Shown here one piece after another: positions 25,949 to 36,666 of a stretch of DNA of 64,000 nt. The stretch is from Sulfidibacter corallicola (GTDB lineage: Bacteria > Acidobacteriota > Holophagae > Acanthopleuribacterales > Acanthopleuribacteraceae): positions 1,550,001-1,614,000 of the forward strand of contig NZ_CP071793.1 of NCBI RefSeq assembly GCF_017498545.1. The letters are read 5' to 3'. The notes below the pieces were generated by a model. The model was not told the origin of the DNA and did no database searches. It saw only the letters and a program-made list of their open reading frames with translations. Positions within the stretch are counted from its first letter, which is position 1. Every line of letters starts with the position of its first letter. The position numbers and the translations under genes were made by a program.

Positions 25949-26610
25949 CTGAACGTCCCCGGTGTGCCGCCGGATTCCAACGCCGTCGAGCGGGCCCTCA
26001 ATTGTTCCGTCGTCATTCGCAAAAACTCCCTGTTCTACCACAACGAAGTCAGTGCCTATCGGGCCGGGATGCTCATGACCCTCGCTGGTTCCTGCGTAGC
26101 CGCCGGCTGCGATCCCATCTCGTACATGACCGCTCCAATCGCCAGTCCCTTGCCACGACGGCCTCGGAGCTCATCAAGTCGTTTACCTGCGCTGCGGACA
26201 TTTTGAGTTCGACAAACTGGGGCCCGACTTGGGGGGATTCGGTGAGGACCTCTGCCTCGGCTCCCGATTTGGGGCAGTCACCTTCTCCAGCCGATTCGAG
26301 CACGATCCCTGCTTCGGCAACACGCCGCTTCAGCTCGGTCACGTTGAGTTTGAGGGTGCTGGCAACGCGCTAGGGGCGAAAGTGATCTTAGAGTTCACAA
26401 GCGAGTTGCCAATGGGTTTCGGGGATGGATTCCCTTGCCTATTTTTTGTTCAACCGCCATTGCGTGAGGGCGTTTTGTGCCTTGGCGAGTCGAGCCAAGT
26501 GAGGTTCTTCCTGATCCACGGTGCTCCTCCTGGGTTCGATCAGTGACGTTCAGGAATCTCACTTTACCCAATCGGTCCCCGGAATTCACGGTCTGCCACC
26601 GGAGGGACAC
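25949..26610. mobile_element. Internally deleted relic of the 17797-21305 IS66-type element
   Basis: 25949-26131 matches the transposase 3' region at about 20113-20295 (GVPPDSNAVERALNCSVVIR in translation), and 26132-26610 matches about 20830-21305 (tnpA and the right end CACCGGAGGGACAC). About 530 bases corresponding to 20296-20829 are missing. Reading frames are broken. Many substitutions show it is an older copy. Confidence 0.8.
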
Positions 26611-26833
26611 ACTAAATGGCGATTTTTGAATGAGACCAGAATTAGGAAAATTTAATTGGTCTATTTGCCAAATAGAAAACGCCCTTTACTTCAGCCATTA
26701 TGCGTGATGCCGAGGACGGCATTGAGGTGGAGCCTGCGAAAACGCGAAGATCGTCGGTTCATCTTGTATTGAGATTTGATGGGCCCCGTCTATCGCAGGC
26801 TGGAGATATTAACTTACGTTTTTGGAGCAGTTT

Positions 26834-29080
26834 ATGAAAATTGAAATCTTGTGGCGAATACTATTCATCACTTTTGCAGCCAGCACTTCTTGGCACGGAC
26901 TGGCCGACGTCGAATTGGAACCCTTGGGTCTTTTCGGGGAATCCGAACCGGGACATGTCACGGTTCACGACGATATCGCCTATGTCGGCCAAGAGTGTAA
27001 GGGGCTTGCGATATTAGATTTCAATGAAATTACCAATCCCGTCCTGATGGGCCGATATGCGAAAAGCGACAACCTGGTTCAAGGGGTGTATCTGGAGGGA
27101 GCATACTATTATTTTGCAACGGATCACTGGGAAGTGTTGGATGTCCGCGACCCAAGCAATCCCACGATGCTGGCCTCGCATGCATACCCCGAAGAATACG
27201 GACACTTCGCCCAGGCATTGGTCGCGGATTCGCGTCTCTACTTGTTGTACCGAAACAAAGTGGGCGTCTGGGATATTCAGAACCCGTTCGAGGCCGATTG
27301 GTTGGCGACCCCCGATATGGAGACCAACACCTCGACGGGTTTCCCGCTCGGCTCTAACTTGGGTTTTCACAATGGACACCTTCTCGTCGGACAGCAGGGA
27401 TACTTGGACATTTACGACATGCAGAACCCGGTACAACCGGTTCGTTTGGCCCACCTCCTTTTGAATCAGCATGATGATTCCCAAGCCATGGTCACCCACG
27501 GCTCGATTGTCTATGTGGGGGGGCTCTTCATGACCTATGTGGTCGACCTCTCATCGCACAGCGATCCGCGCCTGCTTCGAACTCTTTTCGAGTCCAACAC
27601 GAGCTTGATGAGTATGGCGATCGGGGACGATGTTCTGTTCACGATGAACGAAATCAATCCGATGCGCGCCTATGACATTAGCGATCCCACCAACCCGACG
27701 TTGATGAACCCGGTCCCATTGACTACCTCCGGGCCGAGCTTTTTCGAAGCCGAATCCAATCGACTCTTCTACGATGGCGGTGCGCAGGGCCTCAGAGTTG
27801 CCAGCCTCGCCGATCCTCAAAACCCGGTCGAATTGACCTCATGGGACCTGGCTTATGGGCGTTATCGAGGCCTTGCGACCCAAGGAAATTTCCTTTACGC
27901 CTTTACCAACGACCATTTCTTGGTCCATGAGTGGTCAGAAAATGACGGCCTCACGGAAATCGGAAGTCTGGACATTGACGACGATACCTTTGTGGGCCGT
28001 CACATCCATGTCAAAGACCAGATCGTGTTTTTTCTGGGAAGAGATTTTGGCGATGGCCACCCGCTGGTGATGGTGGATGTCTCCGATCCTTCCGAACCGC
28101 GCCGCATTCAAGGGCCGGCCCAACCCTACCTCGGTATGCACCTGATCGATCATCAACTATTGCTGGTCGATGTGGGTGGGATATCCGTTTACGATGTCAC
28201 GAATCCCTCCAACCCCGTGCTTCAAAAACAGAATCCCCGCACGACCGGATTGACTGGCGAGATTGGGGCTTCGGATTCCATGCTTTACTTCGGCGTGGAA
28301 GGTGGTATCCAGATTGCGGAACTGGCGGCTGATGGCACCATCACCGATCTCGACATATATCCGTTTGATTTCCTCCACCTCTGGATCTTCGATGATCTCT
28401 TGGTCACTGCAGATTCACAAGCCTACATTCTGTTCGATCTCAGCCAGCCGCAAAACCCCGTTTTGCAAGGGCTCCTCGGGATCCGGCCGTCGTCTTGGCC
28501 GCAGGTGACCAGACGGGGGAATTTCCTGTGGACGGAACGATTTGTCGGTCAACTGCATGTCTTCAATATCGAGGATTTCAACAACCCGGTCGAAGCGCCG
28601 GGCGCGCTCGGGATCCATATCGACGACCTTGTCTTGAAGGACGACCTGCTGTTTCTTGGCTTGTATTGCCCACAGAATTTGGCGGCCTATCGGGTTCGCG
28701 CTTGTGGCACGGCGCTTCAGGTGAGCCCCTTGGAGGACCGTTTTGCCTGTATCGGCGAGCCATTGACTGTCAGTCTCGACTTCCTCGGCGATGCCACTGG
28801 CTTTCAATGGTATCGGGACGGAGAGCCGATCGAGGGTGCCGTCACTGAGGAATTGGTCATCGACGTCCCTGATTCGAGTACCTCTGGGATGTACCATTGT
28901 GTGATCACCAACGATTGCGAGGAAATCGTCATGGAGCCCTTTCAGCTCATCGCCACCCAATGCGAGTTGACGTCCGGATTCGCCATTTGGGGCCAGGAAG
29001 GCATGTGGTTCTGCAGTTCGGAGGCCCCGTCCGTGCTGGACTATGTCGCCTTTGTTCAGAATGGCAATCAGTGTCCTTGA
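26834..29080 (+). CDS. Secreted LVIVD-repeat beta-propeller protein with Ig-like domain
   Basis: 748 residues from ATG 26834, with GGAG six bases upstream. The signal peptide is residues 1 to about 25 (RILFITFAASTSWHGLA). At least ten LVIVD-type units follow, each with a DxxDPxNPxxx core: VLDVRDPSNPTMLASH, IYDMQNPVQPVRLA, AYDISDPTNPTLMNP, MVDVSDPSEPRRIQG, VYDVTNPSNPVLQK, LFDLSQPQNPVLQG. This is the known LVIVD beta-propeller repeat, usually extracellular or in the outer membrane. Residues about 635-715 form an Ig-like domain (QWYRDGEPIEGAV..SGMYHCVITND). The C-terminal 40 residues have three Cys. No membrane anchor is seen. It appears monocistronic; function is probably protein or ligand binding outside the cell. 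Confidence 0.85.
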   Translation: MKIEILWRILFITFAASTSWHGLADVELEPLGLFGESEPGHVTVHDDIAYVGQECKGLAILDFNEITNPVLMGRYAKSDNLVQGVYLEGAYYYFATDHWEVLDVRDPSNPTMLASHAYPEEYGHFAQALVADSRLYLLYRNKVGVWDIQNPFEADWLATPDMETNTSTGFPLGSNLGFHNGHLLVGQQGYLDIYDMQNPVQPVRLAHLLLNQHDDSQAMVTHGSIVYVGGLFMTYVVDLSSHSDPRLLRTLFESNTSLMSMAIGDDVLFTMNEINPMRAYDISDPTNPTLMNPVPLTTSGPSFFEAESNRLFYDGGAQGLRVASLADPQNPVELTSWDLAYGRYRGLATQGNFLYAFTNDHFLVHEWSENDGLTEIGSLDIDDDTFVGRHIHVKDQIVFFLGRDFGDGHPLVMVDVSDPSEPRRIQGPAQPYLGMHLIDHQLLLVDVGGISVYDVTNPSNPVLQKQNPRTTGLTGEIGASDSMLYFGVEGGIQIAELAADGTITDLDIYPFDFLHLWIFDDLLVTADSQAYILFDLSQPQNPVLQGLLGIRPSSWPQVTRRGNFLWTERFVGQLHVFNIEDFNNPVEAPGALGIHIDDLVLKDDLLFLGLYCPQNLAAYRVRACGTALQVSPLEDRFACIGEPLTVSLDFLGDATGFQWYRDGEPIEGAVTEELVIDVPDSSTSGMYHCVITNDCEEIVMEPFQLIATQCELTSGFAIWGQEGMWFCSSEAPSVLDYVAFVQNGNQCP

Positions 29081-29169
29081 TTTATTCAAAGAACCCCGCG
29101 GAGGTTTAACCCAAGCCTCCGTGGGCAAGTTTGAACCCGCAAAAGGCCTCGACCTTCAAGCGTTATGTT

Positions 29170-29290
29170 GTGCCCATCCAGAAACGGAATCATCTCTACA
29201 ATCCAAGCGGTTCGGCCGGATGGGTACGTGATCAGGTATCAGGCGCCAGGTCTCAGCAAGATCATGGTTCAAAGGTAATGAGCTGACACC
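29170..29290 (+). repeat. Dispersed repeat R2, copy 1
   Basis: It shares CCCATCnnGAAACGGAAT, then GGATGGGTACG, then CAGGTATCAGGCGCCAGGTCTCAG-like blocks with 47250-47340. CCATCC/GGATGG blocks can pair, so it may form a hairpin. Noncoding, between the propeller gene and the pseudogene at 29428. Confidence 0.4.
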
Positions 29291-29427
29291 GAATACCTGA
29301 CCGCTGATCGCAGCTTGCATTGGAAACCCTGCCGATTCAGAGGAGCATGCTCAGAAAAACCCTGTTTCTGGATGGGCACGAGTTAGAATATCGTATGTCG
29401 ACTGTATCCGACATCGAGGGGCACGAA

Positions 29428-30856
29428 ATGGACTTGGACCGTCTGAAATGGATCTACAACGCCTGTGATCCGTTCGAACCGGCGACCTCCAAACAGTACA
29501 AAGACTGTTCGGCGGCTCGCGGTGGCGGGATCTTCGTAGACGAGTTCACCAACCATTTGAGACTCGCGACCGATTGCCTTTGCATTCTCTTCACCGGCCA
29601 TATCGGTTCGGGCAAGTCCACCGAACTCCTGAGACTTCGCGAGCGGTTGCTCAAGGAAAAGGTCGACCAAGTCTATTACCTGCCGGTCCTGGTCGACATG
29701 CACCAGTTCATCGACGACTACGATACCGATACCACTTCGCCTGATACTGGCTTTTGAAACGTTCCGAAATGCCGAAGACAAGTGCCGCATGGCCCTGGCT
29801 TCGCTCTGCGAACACGGCCTTTTATCGGAATCGGAAGCCGGTTATTCGATTCATCCCCTAATCGCCGAAATCGTAAAAGGCATGGTCGACCCGCAAGAAC
29901 TCGCCATGGTTCAAATTGTCGTAGGGGAAGCCTTGAGCTGCTTGGTAATGCTAGCCCTTGACCAGGAGGATCCACGACACTTCCGGGATTGTGCCCCCCA
30001 CCTCCTCGCCAGAGCGACAGCGGAATTGGAGGGCCAAACGGAACTCGCAACGAGGCTGGGAGCTCAGGCAGGTGCTTTTCTTGTTCTGGATGGCGATTTC
30101 ACGGCTGCTGTTGACTATTTGCGTCGAACACTTGCCCTGGCGAAAAGGCAGTTCCCCGAAGACCTGAATGTCGTCGAATACTTGAGAGCAACACTTGCGG
30201 GAGTCCTCCTCAAATTGGGAAAGGTAGAAGAGGCGGAAACACACTTGAGAGCGGTACTCCCCATCCTGGAGGAATCGGAGGATTGCGAACCCCTGACCCT
30301 TGCACTAGTGATGGTCGATTTCGGCACCGTACTCGAGGATTTAGGCAAACTGGACGAGGCCACCAAATACCTGAAAAAGGCAAGGGACATATTCGAAAGT
30401 GAATCGGAATCCGACCACACCGTGGTTGCCAAGATTCTCGACGCACTGGGACGCATTTCCTTAGCAGAAGACAATCCTGATATGGCGGAGCTGTATTTCC
30501 GCGAAGCGCTCGATATTAGAGAAAGGATTCTCGATGGGGATCATCCCGCCATGGCGAATTCGTTCCGACATTTCGGTCTGCTCAATTTGGAAACGTCAAG
30601 ATTGTCCGAGGGTGAAGCCATGGTAAAACAGGCCCTGGTCATCCATGAAAAGGCTCTCGGAGCCGATCATCCCGAAGTCGCCAGTGACTGCGCTGTTTTC
30701 GGCATGATTCTGCTTGAAAAAGGCGATTCCCAGGCCGCCGCAGGCTATTTGCGCCGGGCCCAAGGTATTTTGCAAAGAATGCTCGGTCCTGAGCATCCGG
30801 GCACTTTGCAGGTCTCCAACCTTCTGCGGTTGACCGTTTCCAATGACCCGGAATAA
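29428..30856 (+). pseudogene. P-loop NTPase-TPR protein with internal deletion
   Basis: ATG 29428 (GAGGGG six bases upstream) opens a frame reading MDLDRLKWIYNACDPFEPAT then CILFTGHIGSGKSTELLRLR with a perfect Walker A, but it stops at 29757. The C-terminal part is in another frame, open from about 29723: PLRLILAFETFRNAEDKCRM, a winged-helix-like SLCEHGLLSESEAGYSIHPL, and then about seven TPR units of the 42-residue type (HPEVAS..LGPEHPGTL) to 30856. The Walker B and rest of the NTPase core are absent, so several hundred bases were lost between 'DDYDTD' and 'PLRLI' with a frame change. Such NTPase-TPR (STAND-like) proteins are signalling or defence scaffolds. The C-terminal TPR part could still be made from ATG 29789. 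Confidence 0.75.
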
Positions 30857-30993
30857 ATAATCGCCGGGAAAGACCCTTGCCTCCACCACCTTCAGGCTGA
30901 TGGACCCCTTCGGATTTTGTCCCTTTCACTCCAATTCCATGAAGGGAACTCCGTTTTCTGCCGACGCTTTCTCCAAAAAAAGTATGGCAAACC

Positions 30994-33900
30994 TCAACGG
31001 CTCGGCACCGCCATTCCGGTGTTGTTCCCGCGAAACAGGTCCATCGACATGGCGCGGGCCTTGTCGAGCAGATCCGGGTCGCCGGTCTCGCGGGCCTTCA
31101 GCAAATAGGTGAGGCCGGTTTCGAGCGCCAGCGCTTCGGGTAGGCAGGGCTTGGCGCGAAGGACCTGGTCGATCCGGGACAGCCCCCGCTCGGGTAGGTG
31201 CGGGGCATCGTACTCGGCCAATTCGGCTTGCAGGTACCACTGGGCCTCGGCAAGCAGGAAGTAGGGGCCGTCGGGGTGCAGTGTCAGGGCTCGATCCAGG
31301 TAAACTCGGGCCTCGCCCAGGAACTGCCTGCGCTGGGCTGGCGTCAACCCGTTCGATGCCGAATGCAGGGTCGTCAATCGGGCCAGCGAGCGGAAGGCTT
31401 CGGGATGGTTCGGGTTGGCGCCCAGCACCTGGTGGAAGGCTGCCGCCGCCTGGCGAATATAGGGTTCGGGATTGCCGGCTTGCCGCAACTCGCGCTCCGC
31501 CTGCAGGCGATGCACACTGCCGCGACAGAGGTGGGCCTCGCCGAACGATACCCGCGCCAGCACCGAATCGATCAGAGAAAGCGCCGCTTCGAAATCACCC
31601 GCGGAAGGGCGATCGTGGCGCACGTGGTATTTGCCGCGGAAGAAATGGGCGTAGGCCAGGCCGAGCTGGAGGCGCCAGTTTTGGGGTTTCAGGATCAGGC
31701 CTGCGCGGTAGGCTTCCATGGCCGCTTCGAAATCGGTTCCCGGCGGGTTGGCCTGCTCCCAGTCGGAGCGGGCCAGTGCCAGGTGGGTCTGGCCCAGCAC
31801 GTTGTAGAGATTGAAGAACTTCGGGTTGCGCGCCAGGCCGTCGCGGTACTGGGCCAGTGCCTTGTAGGCGAACCGGGGGTGAAGTTTGCCGGATTGCGGG
31901 TCGCCGTCCTGGGCCAACTGCATGTAGCAACGTCCCAAATAGTAACGAAGCACCACGTGATCTTTCTGGAGTGCCACGGCGCGTTCCAGGTGGCTGGCGG
32001 CCTCGCTCAGGGCCTCGATGGGGTTGGCGCTGCAATCGGGCGCGCCCGAAAGGGCCATGAGACACAGGGCCAGATTGCTCAGAACCGGCACCCGATTGGG
32101 GCGCAGGTCCATGGCGCGCCGGTAGGATTCGACCGCGTACCGATAATCGTCACACGCCGGTATGCCTCGACGAACCAGGCTCTTGGCCAAGATGCGGTAG
32201 GTCGAGCCGCGGCTGTGGTAGTACTCGAAATCGCGTGAATCGGGGGGGACGCCGTCCAGGGCCGCCAGGGCCAGGCGAATCATGTCCTCCGGCGATTGGG
32301 TGCGGTCGTTCAGCCACTGCGCCCAACGGCGGTAGATGCCCGCCGATTCCAGGCCCAGGGGCCCGGGGGGACCGCCGCATTCCTGTGCCAGCGTCACCGC
32401 CTGGGCGGCGTCCTTGAGAAAGGGCAGCGGGTCCTCTCCCTGAACGCGGCGGCGCTGGGCCATTTGGCGATAGGCCTTGGCCTTGAGGAGCCAGGTTTGT
32501 CCGCTCCGGGGCTGCACTTCCAAGGCCTCGATGGCCAATTGCAGGCAACGTTGCCCGTAATCTTCGATGCTGGTCCCGGCAAACATCTCCATGTTCATCA
32601 GACTCAGGAGGGTCTGCATTTGGGCCCGGTAGATTTCCGGATCGCTTTGACCGATTTGGATGGCGCGATCGTACGCCGTCAGCGCTTTGTCGAAAAAGGT
32701 GCGTGCCCCTTCCGTATCGCCTTCGTCGTGGACGGCGCGCGCCCAGTCGCGATAGGTGTCGGCCTCCAGCTTGTGGGCTTCGTAGAACCAGGCGGCCTGG
32801 GCCTTGGACACGCGGAGCAATGCGAGGGCTTGCTCGTAACGACCGTCGCAGTAAGCGATCAACGCCTCGAGATAGTCTGGATGGGTCAGGGGCGCGTCCT
32901 TGGCCAGCGACATGTACTTGCGCGCGGGGGTGCGAAACTGGGTGTTCACCTCGGTCATGCGCGCCGCGCGTTCTTCGCGGTCCTCGATGAGTTGGATCCG
33001 ACCCGACTCCTGGCGGTACAGCTCGCAATAGGCGAGACCCAGGGCGTAGGCGACGCGGGGCTCCCGGTAACCCGACACCCAGGCCGTTTCCAGGTGGTCC
33101 AGAGCCAGGCGCGGTTCACCCAGCGACAGCGCGCTCCGGCCCAAGGCGTAATAACCGGGCCCATGGCCCTTGGCGCCGTATTGCCGAATGTCCGCCTCCA
33201 GGTTGGCCATCTGCTGCCGCAGCCGGTCCAGGTCACTGCGGATGTCGTGGCGTCGCGAGAGGTAGGTTTGCCTGGCCATGGCCTCGATTTCCATGACCTT
33301 GGTGGTCAGGGTCCGCGCCCGCTCCTCGCGGACGGCGCCCTGCCAGGCACCCCACGCCATGGTGAAGCTCACCAAGACCAGTGCCGTGAGGCTGAGGCCG
33401 ACCGGGAGCCGGTGCTTTCCGACCCATTTCCCCAGGAGATAGAGCCGGCCCATGGGCTGGGCTACGATCGGATCGCCGTTCAGGAAGCGATCCAGGTCCT
33501 CGGCCAGGTCTCTGGACGAGGCGTAGCGGTCGACCGGGTCCTTGTGCAGACATTTGAGGATGATCGTTTCCAGGTCGACCGGGAGATTCTTGTTCAAGAG
33601 GCGCGGTTTCGGCGGCTCCTTGGTGATGATCTCCGCGAGCACCGAATCCAGCGAATCGTTGCCGAACGGCGGCTTGCCCGTGAGTAGCCGAAACAGCGTG
33701 GCGCCCAGCGCATAGACGTCCGTGCGCCGGTCGAGCGCCTGCCGATCGCCGCGCGCCTGCTCGGGTGCCATGTAATTCGGGGTGCCCAGGACCTGACCGA
33801 TCAGGGTGAGGTCCTGTTCCAGCTCCGCTCGGGCCACGCCGAAATCGACGACGTACGCGTGGGAGCTGCCGTCTTCGCCCTGCTCGATCATGATGTTGCC

Positions 33901-34665
33901 GGGTTTGAGGTCACGGTGCACCAATCCCACGCGATGGGCCTCGTGCATGCCCTCGGCCGCCTGCATCACGGCGATCAGGATCTGCTCCAACGTCATGTCC
34001 GAAGACTTCTCGCGCAGTGATTTGCCGCGAATGAGCTGCATCACGATGTACGGCCTGCCGCGCCAATCGCCGATCTCGTAAACCTTGCACACGTTCGGGT
34101 GATCGACCCTGGCTTGGGCCCGAGCCTCGCGGATGAAGCGCACCTCCCGCTCCGGCTCGTCGCAGTGCAGGAACTTGATGGCGACCGCCCGCTTCAACCG
34201 CTGATCGTAAGCCTGGTACACGTGGCCCATGGCGCCGGATCCCAGGAATTTGACCAACTGGTAGTGGTTTACCAAGGGCAGGTTTTCCAGGGCCTGGGGC
34301 TTGAATCGGGCGCTCGTTCCCGCCTCCGGGTCCGAATCGATCGTCTCACCGTCCGCGTCGAGCCAGCCGTCGTCCCAGGAATCGGCGTCTTCGTCGACGG
34401 CATCATCGCTCGAGTCCGAGGGCACGTAGTACGAAAGGGTCGGTCTGGGGTCGATTTCCCGGCCGATCGGACCGGCACCCGAAGCGGGTGGCCGTTCTTC
34501 GGGTGACGCATCCGATTGTGGGGAACCCTTTTCGTCGCGAGACTTTTTCAAGGCCGCCAACCTCTCTGGTCGGACCGGGTCCGACGAACTGGAACATGGA
34601 AACCGCACCGGCAATTCCCGAGGGGATGCGTCGCGGTACGCCGCAACGCCCGAACCTGTGTCCAT
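30994..34665 (-). CDS. Membrane Ser/Thr protein kinase with C-terminal TPR region
   Basis: 1223 residues from ATG 34665; no strong Shine-Dalgarno is seen, and a later start within the disordered N-terminal 130 residues is possible. The kinase domain spans about 135-394: Gly-loop LGSGAMGHVY (141-150), VAIK Lys164, HRDLKPGN (250-257), DFG (274-276), APE in MAPEQARG and DVYALGATL. This is the PknB-type Hanks fold, all catalytic residues present. A TM helix at 420-440 is followed by a coiled coil and about 700 residues of TPR-like repeats on the outer side. This kinase-TM-TPR architecture is characteristic of Acidobacteriota and Planctomycetes. Substrates are unknown. It is convergent with the NTPase-TPR pseudogene. 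Confidence 0.92.
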   Translation of the reverse strand: MDTGSGVAAYRDASPRELPVRFPCSSSSDPVRPERLAALKKSRDEKGSPQSDASPEERPPASGAGPIGREIDPRPTLSYYVPSDSSDDAVDEDADSWDDGWLDADGETIDSDPEAGTSARFKPQALENLPLVNHYQLVKFLGSGAMGHVYQAYDQRLKRAVAIKFLHCDEPEREVRFIREARAQARVDHPNVCKVYEIGDWRGRPYIVMQLIRGKSLREKSSDMTLEQILIAVMQAAEGMHEAHRVGLVHRDLKPGNIMIEQGEDGSSHAYVVDFGVARAELEQDLTLIGQVLGTPNYMAPEQARGDRQALDRRTDVYALGATLFRLLTGKPPFGNDSLDSVLAEIITKEPPKPRLLNKNLPVDLETIILKCLHKDPVDRYASSRDLAEDLDRFLNGDPIVAQPMGRLYLLGKWVGKHRLPVGLSLTALVLVSFTMAWGAWQGAVREERARTLTTKVMEIEAMARQTYLSRRHDIRSDLDRLRQQMANLEADIRQYGAKGHGPGYYALGRSALSLGEPRLALDHLETAWVSGYREPRVAYALGLAYCELYRQESGRIQLIEDREERAARMTEVNTQFRTPARKYMSLAKDAPLTHPDYLEALIAYCDGRYEQALALLRVSKAQAAWFYEAHKLEADTYRDWARAVHDEGDTEGARTFFDKALTAYDRAIQIGQSDPEIYRAQMQTLLSLMNMEMFAGTSIEDYGQRCLQLAIEALEVQPRSGQTWLLKAKAYRQMAQRRRVQGEDPLPFLKDAAQAVTLAQECGGPPGPLGLESAGIYRRWAQWLNDRTQSPEDMIRLALAALDGVPPDSRDFEYYHSRGSTYRILAKSLVRRGIPACDDYRYAVESYRRAMDLRPNRVPVLSNLALCLMALSGAPDCSANPIEALSEAASHLERAVALQKDHVVLRYYLGRCYMQLAQDGDPQSGKLHPRFAYKALAQYRDGLARNPKFFNLYNVLGQTHLALARSDWEQANPPGTDFEAAMEAYRAGLILKPQNWRLQLGLAYAHFFRGKYHVRHDRPSAGDFEAALSLIDSVLARVSFGEAHLCRGSVHRLQAERELRQAGNPEPYIRQAAAAFHQVLGANPNHPEAFRSLARLTTLHSASNGLTPAQRRQFLGEARVYLDRALTLHPDGPYFLLAEAQWYLQAELAEYDAPHLPERGLSRIDQVLRAKPCLPEALALETGLTYLLKARETGDPDLLDKARAMSMDLFRGNNTGMAVPSR

Positions 34666-36666
34666 CGCCCGGGGCCGTGGCAGGGGTGGCCGTCACATCC
34701 CAATGGGTGGTTATTCGAGGGGACTCCACCGCAAAAAAGCGAATACGGCCGATTTCGCTTTATTCTAATTTCTCCAGGGGAAAGGGAAAACCCTGACATC
34801 GCGATCGGGAGAAAAAACGTTTCGGGCTGGACACCAGCCATCGCGGTGGTTTTTCTTCTCGGACAGCGGTGACGGCGGATTTTCATCACCGAGTCGCCGC
34901 CCAGGCCGGGGGCCGGATTGCCGGACCACCGGGTTTCAAGTGGGTAACCAATCGAAGCGAATCGTTTGGGAGTTCCCGCATTTGTGAGAGGGGCGTCGTG
35001 GCAGTAGGTGCCGGGCCCGCCCAGGGCGCCGGGCCGACATTTTTCGACGAACTCCCCGCACATCCGCCTTTTTAGGTTTTTATCTTTATCTTCGAGCTTT
35101 ACAGAGTTATGTTACATAAGAGCCGCGAACCAGCGGGCATACCCAGCTCGATTTCGAGAAAGAAACAGACCACCTGGTTTCTCGCGAAGGGCCATGGGTC
35201 GTTCATCCGAAAAATTTAGCAGGAACCCAGAAACATCGGAAACCAGGAAAGGACCGGAATTGGTACACATCATAGTCCTTCTTTTCCTGGTTTCCATCAT
35301 TCCTGCCTTCCTGATCAAAATTTGACGATGGCAAGACCCAGCTCGGGTTGAATACGCCACTTTGTTTCAAGAGAGTTCACAGAGAACGCGGAGGGTGAAC
35401 GCCAGGCGTACCTGAACGCTTTGATGAGGAGTAGGGACCCGAGGTTGGTTCCTCCAATCGTGTCAATCCATGTGATTCGGGGACCAACTTCTTATAGTCA
35501 AAGGTGGGCCAGAGAGATGGTTTCTTGGAATGGGCCCAAACTGGGGACGACTCATGCGGGTGATATATAAGTTTGATGTGTAAACAAAATGTAAGTAGTG
35601 CTCAGTGCCGGTTCTGCTGGCACATCGACCCTGCCGAAGTTTTGCTTCGGCCCGTCGCACAGTCCAGGCAAGAAATGGGTGTCACTTATAAGTGGTTTGT
35701 TTGCTGTTGTTAATTTGTGACATGGTTTTTTGAGGGTGTGAGCCGCTGTGAGTTGGGTGGAGATCTGTGGACCCGGGAGTGTCCACGATTCCATCGCTTC
35801 GAACAAACTTGGAATTTATTAGTTTTTTCAATGAATTTACATTTTGGCTTGTCCCTCTCCGCAACCGCTGTTATGCTCTCTCCCATACGCAGCACCATCG
35901 GGTTTTTTACCGTTTATCGTTTCATGTTGCCCAGCCTGCCCATGTCCCACCGTAGCTCGTTCTCGGTCCGGTTCGATCCGACGAAGGCCTTGGCCTCACT
36001 CGTGATTGCACCGCCATGACGCGTGGATTGGATGATTCCAATCAGGAGGAGGTTGTGTTGGGCGCGCGTCCCTTTTTCGCTGGCAACATGGGTGAATTCA
36101 GCGAAATAGGCTGTCTTTGCGCGCGACTTTTTTGCTCGGTGTCCCGGTTCACGACGACGAACGATGCCACGCTGCATCTCGACGCGGCGTTCGTTCCCTG
36201 AACGTCCGTAACAAACAGACCAGCATGTGAACCGGCTGCTACCCGCCCCTCGGGGCCCCGGTTTTCGACCTGTCGACGCGGCCGTCCCGATGACGAACGC
36301 TTCCGTTTCCCCGTGCCTGGAGCCCGTCTCCAGCGCAGGGTGAATCTCGCTCGTCCACGAGCGGGAAGAAGCTCAGGAGACCGGCGAAGGGTGGGGCGGC
36401 GCGGGCCCGCGAGCGACCACCCGAATGCCCTCGTTGCGGATCCTGGCCCTCGTTCCGCGGTTCATGTGTACTTCGTGGCTTCATGCGCCCTGTCCTGGAG
36501 ATTGCCCTTACGGCGATGCCCTCCACCCCCCACCCAAGAATATTCTGATTTCTCAACACATCATCTCCCGCGCGGTGATCGTGGGAAGCGCGCGGATGCT
36601 CCGAGTTCGCGATGGGTCCTCGTGCGCCCTAGCTGAGCTCTACAAGTTAGAACGGAGGAACTTACT
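34666..36666. other. 2.0 kb noncoding region with repeat R1
   Basis: This region, divergent between the kinase and the protease, holds one full R1 copy (34885-35400), an AT-rich segment (35460-35900) and GC-rich sequence (36230-36500). No open frame has a ribosome site or recognisable motif. The last 20 bases include GGAGGA (36653-36658) for the protease gene. It may contain decayed genes I cannot recognise. Confidence 0.5.
34885..35400 (+). repeat. Dispersed repeat R1, full copy
   Basis: About 515 bases aligning with 40033-40430: GAGTCGCCGCCCAGGCCG, GGCCGACATTTTT, ATAAGAGCCGCG..CCAGCGGGCATACCC, TTTCGAGAAAGAAAC, ACCTGGTTTC..GCGAAGGGCCATGG, GAAACCAGGAAAGGA, and TTCCTGATCnnnATTTGACGA in the same order. 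It is noncoding. The 3' end contains GAGTTCACAGAGAACGCGGAG, a short motif recurring elsewhere in the window. Confidence 0.7.

Noticed and set aside
31198..33687. Long plus-strand frames opposite the Ser/Thr kinase-TPR gene
   Set aside because: Shadows of the TPR coding sequence without motifs.
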